DNA from: Chitinophagaceae bacterium LGM1
GTDB taxonomy: Bacteria; Bacteroidota; Bacteroidia; Chitinophagales; Chitinophagaceae
Direction of reading: 5' to 3'
Length of the DNA: 64,000 nucleotides
NCBI GenBank assembly: GCA_018604165.1
Contig: CP075895.1
Span: 1,449,501-1,513,500, forward strand
In this document: positions 61,022-64,000 of the stretch, piece by piece
Layout of the letters: each line of letters begins with the position of its first letter
How positions within the stretch are numbered: the first letter of the stretch is position 1
The notes under the pieces: generated by a model
Databases searched by the model: none
Told to the model about the DNA's origin: nothing
Seen by the model: only the letters and a program-made list of their open reading frames with translations
Made by a program: the position numbers and the translations under genes

Positions 61022-61663
61022 ATGCCTTTTATTGACATACATACGCATAAGCAAGCAGATGGTGAGGCAACCATCATTACCAATCTGTACGAAGATTTTG
61101 AAAGTGCCGCCAGCCTGTCTTTGTGCACCTTGGGTATCCACCCCTGGTACGCAGACAGGATTTCTTTTGATGCACTTAGCAAACACGCCAAGCAATCAAA
61201 TGTTATAGCCATAGGTGAGTGCGGGTTGGATAAACTGGCAACAACAACCGATTGGGCATTGCAACAAACCCTTTTTAGGCAGCAGATACTGCTGGCAAAC
61301 ACTTTGCAAAAACCGTTGATTATTCATTGCGTACGTGCGTACGATGAAGTATTGAAGACATTGGAAGAAGAAAATGCACAAGTACCTGTCATATTTCATG
61401 GCTTCAATAAAAACATACAATTGGCTGAAAGGATATGGAAGAAAGGTTATTATACATCATTCGGAATGGCTTTGTTTCATGAACAATCAGCCGTTGCAAC
61501 GGTCTTAGAAAACTGCCCTGAAGAACGCTTTTTCCTCGAAACAGATAATGCAGATATTTCTATCAGTAAGATATACGAAAAAGCTGCCGAAATAAGGAAA
61601 ACCAACACAGATGCCCTTATTTTGCAGCTTCAAAAAAACTTTCAAGCAGTCTTTAATATATGA
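61022..61663 (+). CDS. TatD family metal-dependent hydrolase, short form
   Basis: The ATG at 61022 gives 213 residues; a GTG at 61016 is possible. TatD metal ligands: IDIHTH at the N-terminus, GECGLDK (Glu), IIHCVRAY (His), IFHGF (His) and ETDNAD (Asp). At 213 residues it is shorter than the usual 255-260, as in several Bacteroidota. TatD enzymes are 3' to 5' exonucleases with some D-aminoacyl activity. The stop overlaps the tcdA start by 4 bases. Confidence 0.87.
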   Translation: MPFIDIHTHKQADGEATIITNLYEDFESAASLSLCTLGIHPWYADRISFDALSKHAKQSNVIAIGECGLDKLATTTDWALQQTLFRQQILLANTLQKPLIIHCVRAYDEVLKTLEEENAQVPVIFHGFNKNIQLAERIWKKGYYTSFGMALFHEQSAVATVLENCPEERFFLETDNADISISKIYEKAAEIRKTNTDALILQLQKNFQAVFNI

Positions 61664-62382
61664 AAGATATAAGCTGGCTATCGCGTACAGAACTGTTGGT
61701 TGGTAAAGAAAAACTGAACAAACTCGTTAATGCCAATGTACTTGTTGTAGGTATGGGTGGGGTAGGTTCTTTTGCAGCAGAGTTTATTTGCAGGGCGGGT
61801 GTTGGTAAAATGACAATTGTGGATGGCGATGTAGTGGACCCCAGCAATCGCAACAGACAACTACCCGCATTAGCCACAACACACGGACAATCTAAAGCAG
61901 ACATCATGTCTGAAAGATTGCTTGCCATCAATCCTGAATTGCAGCTACGCAGTATCAAAGAGTTTATAACACCTGAAAAAGTAGAAGCTGTATTAGATAC
62001 GCATTACGATTATGTGGTTGAAGCAATAGATAGCATAACACCCAAAGTTACTTTCATCAAAGCGGCACATGCTAAAGGCTTACGCATTGTAAGTTCTATG
62101 GGTGCAGGTGCCAAACTCGACCCGACACAACTACGTGTTGTAGATATTTCTAAAACATACAATTGCCCCTTTGCACAACAAATACGCAAGAAGCTAAAGG
62201 AGTCCAATATTCGTAAAGGCATCAAAGTAGTATTCTCGCCCGAAGAACCAATCAAAGAATCGTTGATGTTGACAGATGGCAGCAATTTCAAAAAATCAGC
62301 TTATGGTACTATCTCTTATCTGCCCGCTACATTCGGTGCATGTATTGCATCAGTCGCTATCAGAGATCTGATGGAAGGGTAG
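61660..62382 (+). CDS. tcdA: tRNA threonylcarbamoyladenosine dehydratase
   Basis: The product is 240 residues. It has the ThiF/E1-like nucleotide loop GMGGVGSFAAE, the DGDVVDPSNRNRQ strand and AIDSITPKV, all TcdA marks. It cyclises t6A37 in tRNA to ct6A using ATP. It overlaps tatD by ATGA and is likely in one mRNA with it. It converges on the 66-residue gene with no gap between stops. Confidence 0.93.
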   Translation: MKDISWLSRTELLVGKEKLNKLVNANVLVVGMGGVGSFAAEFICRAGVGKMTIVDGDVVDPSNRNRQLPALATTHGQSKADIMSERLLAINPELQLRSIKEFITPEKVEAVLDTHYDYVVEAIDSITPKVTFIKAAHAKGLRIVSSMGAGAKLDPTQLRVVDISKTYNCPFAQQIRKKLKESNIRKGIKVVFSPEEPIKESLMLTDGSNFKKSAYGTISYLPATFGACIASVAIRDLMEG

Positions 62383-62583
62383 TTAGTCCCTTTTCCTTTT
62401 TGTAAATACTGTTCTATCCAAAGGAGTAGCGTTGGTAGTGCCATAGAATTGATTAATAAGATAGAAGCCCGCTTCCAATCTTTCACGCACACTTTTTGTC
62501 CGCCAATAAGCTACATGGTTATCCGCTTCTTTGGCTGTACTGGCTTTGAAAGCCGTTTTGTCAAGCCGAAACTTGTTTTCCAT
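62383..62583 (-). CDS. Small conserved protein, 66 residues
   Basis: The ATG at 62583 gives 66 residues; the upstream frame lies in the terminator. Motifs RLDKTAF near the start and PLDRTVFTKRKR at the end resemble each other, with YWRTKSVRERLEAGFYL between. Similar small proteins occur in Bacteroidota, sometimes beside nucleotidyltransferase-type toxins, but no such partner is here. The function is unknown. Stop-to-stop contact with tcdA. Confidence 0.65.
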   Translation of the reverse strand: MENKFRLDKTAFKASTAKEADNHVAYWRTKSVRERLEAGFYLINQFYGTTNATPLDRTVFTKRKRD

Positions 62584-62599
62584 ACATGCAAAATACAAT

Positions 62600-62629
62600 A
62601 AAAAAGAGAGCCATAAAGCTCTCTTTTTT
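62600..62629 (-). terminator. Terminator of the aconitase gene
   Basis: The stem AAAAAGAGAGC/GCTCTCTTTTT with loop CATAAA is followed by T-rich sequence on the minus strand, 19 bases after the aconitase stop. Confidence 0.87.
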
Positions 62630-62648
62630 ATAAACAAGTTGATAATTA

Positions 62649-64000
62649 TTACTTAGCAAACTCAGCACGGATAACATTCAATGCGCCACCTGCTTTAAAC
62701 CATTCAATTTGTTGTGCATTATATGTATGGTTCAGCATGATTTCATCTACACTACCATCTGTATGATGCAGTATCATACTAAGTGGTGTGCCTTCTTTGA
62801 AATCTGTAAGACCTAATATGTCTATGATATCATCTTCCTGCACTTTGTCATAGTCTGCTTTGTCTGCAAATGTCAGTGCAAGCATGCCTTGTTTTTTCAG
62901 GTTCGTTTCGTGTATGCGTGCGAAGCTCTTCACTACAATAGCACGTACACCCAAGTGGCGTGGCTCCATTGCAGCATGTTCGCGAGAGCTACCTTCACCA
63001 TAGTTTTCATCACCAACTACTATACTGCCAATGCTTTGTGCTTTGTATGCACGTTGTACAGCTGGCACTTCACCATATTCACCAGTCAGTTGGTTTTTTA
63101 CTTTATTGGTTTCGTTGTTATAAGCATTTATAGCACCAATCAACATATTGTTAGAGATATTGTCGAGGTGGCCACGGAACTTCAACCAAGGGCCTGCCAT
63201 AGATATATGGTCGGTAGTACACTTACCGAATGCTTTTATCAACAGCTTCAAGCCATGCAGATTAGTACCTTCCCATGCAGCGAAAGGTGCTAACAGTTGC
63301 AGACGATTACTTTCAGGGCTTACTTTTACTTCTACTTTGCTGCCATCTTCTGCAGGTGCTTGATAGCCTGCATCTTCTACCGCAAATCCTTTCGACGGCA
63401 ATTCAAAACCTGTTGGTTCTGCCAGCATCACTTCTTCACCTTTTTCGTTAACCAGTTTGTCTTTCAAAGGGTTGAAAGTCAGTTTGCCTGATATAGCAAA
63501 TGCTGTAACGATTTCTGGAGAGGCAACGAATGCGTGTGTAGAGGCAAAGCCGTCGTTACGTTTTGCAAAGTTGCGGTTGAATGATGTAACGATGGTGTTC
63601 TTACGGTTAGGGTCGTCTATATGGCGAGCCCACTGGCCTATACAAGGACCACAGGCATTTGCCAATACCACGCCACCCATTTTATCAAACGTATTCAGGA
63701 AACCATCGCGCTCTATGGTAAAGCGTACCATTTCCGAACCTGGTGTAATGGTGTATTCACTTTTCGCTTTCAGGCCTTTTGCCATGGCATCTTCTGCAAT
63801 AGAAGCCGCACGAGAAATATCTTCGTATGACGAGTTGGTACAAGAGCCAATCAAGGCAACTTCTACATCTTCAGGCCAGCCGTTTTGTTTAGCTACCTCA
63901 GCCATTTTGCTGATGGGGGTAGCCAAGTCTGGTGTGAATGGTCCGTTTACATAAGGCTCCAGTTCGTCCAGGTTTATTTCTATCAGTTGGTCGTAATATT
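62649..64000 (-). CDS. Aconitate hydratase (partial, C-terminal 450 residues)
   Basis: The frame runs off the right edge; the visible 450 residues continue past the first in-frame Met (63926) to the window end with coherent aconitase sequence ([14 protein letters not shown]). The cluster ligands are Cys in GSCTNSS and the CxxC in [10 protein letters not shown]. The swivel domain with [12 protein letters not shown] binds substrate. It matches the mitochondrial-type aconitase of about 755 residues, which converts citrate to isocitrate in the TCA cycle. Confidence 0.95.
   Translation of the reverse strand, partial: YYDQLIEINLDELEPYVNGPFTPDLATPISKMAEVAKQNGWPEDVEVALIGSCTNSSYEDISRAASIAEDAMAKGLKAKSEYTITPGSEMVRFTIERDGFLNTFDKMGGVVLANACGPCIGQWARHIDDPNRKNTIVTSFNRNFAKRNDGFASTHAFVASPEIVTAFAISGKLTFNPLKDKLVNEKGEEVMLAEPTGFELPSKGFAVEDAGYQAPAEDGSKVEVKVSPESNRLQLLAPFAAWEGTNLHGLKLLIKAFGKCTTDHISMAGPWLKFRGHLDNISNNMLIGAINAYNNETNKVKNQLTGEYGEVPAVQRAYKAQSIGSIVVGDENYGEGSSREHAAMEPRHLGVRAIVVKSFARIHETNLKKQGMLALTFADKADYDKVQEDDIIDILGLTDFKEGTPLSMILHHTDGSVDEIMLNHTYNAQQIEWFKAGGALNVIRAEFAK

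Overview
The window is ordinary chromosome of a member of the Bacteroidota, most likely the Chitinophagia/Sphingobacteriia side of the phylum. The case for this rests on several signs: secreted proteins with type IX secretion (T9SS) C-terminal sorting domains (16727-18079 and 26430-27209), a TonB-dependent receptor with a carboxypeptidase-like leader domain, families found mainly in this phylum (DUF6452/DUF6048 pair, Hdr-like Fe-S pair, PafA-type phosphatase), futalosine-route menaquinone synthesis, many short lipoproteins with a Leu/Ser/Ala/Gly-Cys lipobox, weak Shine-Dalgarno sites and the Bacteroidota -7 promoter box TAnnTTTG in front of many genes. G+C looks close to 40 percent by eye. There is no prophage, insertion sequence, integrase, CRISPR array or rRNA operon.

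Layout. 1-4400: partial sugar-phosphate isomerase, yraN, tRNA-Leu, a stand-alone LuxE-like acyl-protein synthetase, a lipoprotein, a GNAT-like protein and a small heat-shock protein. 4375-4768 is a gap with a strong orphan terminator and a possible small RNA. 4769-9984: RmlD-like reductase, an alpha-oxoamine synthase (first step of sphingolipid or sulfonolipid synthesis), PafA-type phosphatase, NlpC/P60 lipoprotein and a lipocalin-like lipoprotein. 10172-15551: initiator tRNA-Met, then a compact plus-strand operon era, D-cysteine desulfhydrase/ACC deaminase homologue, dicarboxylate/amino-acid symporter, DedA protein, MFS transporter. 15579-21294 (minus): mqnE, a secreted M43 metalloprotease and a bifunctional nuclease in one unit, then parC. 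21435-27934: periplasmic proteins, a cupin/Fe-S redox unit, tRNA-Arg, an exported cyclophilin and a DUF4256 protein. 28019-34910: TonB receptor, an exported hydrolase, lipoproteins (one only 44 residues) and dnaB. 34911-38742: pheT, a coiled-coil protein, DUF6452, DUF6048. 38764-47473: DUF937, DUF58, an AT-rich erythromycin-esterase homologue, DUF4412, AIM24, a DUF922-like protein, an ECF-sigma/membrane protein/Spy-like operon and a Bax-inhibitor-1 protein. 47524-64000: GT39-like membrane glycosyltransferase, lepA, phbB-like reductase, ispF, a RelE-type toxin-antitoxin pair, hutU, purC, leucine dehydrogenase, pdeM, trhO, a tandem pair of exported paralogues of which one carries a very long charged helix, a PspC protein, TatD, tcdA, a 66-residue protein and the 3' part of the aconitase gene.

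Most of the content is core metabolism and information processing (Era, LepA, PheT, DnaB, ParC, TcdA, TrhO, IspF, PurC, aconitase), mixed with Bacteroidota envelope proteins. I found no clearly new multi-gene system. The best leads are the exported paralogue pair with a roughly 350-residue single alpha-helix (58653-60709), the DnaB tail that imitates the SSB C-terminal peptide, the stand-alone LuxE-like enzyme, the possible small RNA next to hsp20, a 44-residue lipoprotein with its own terminator, and promoters whose -7 box lies almost on the start codon.
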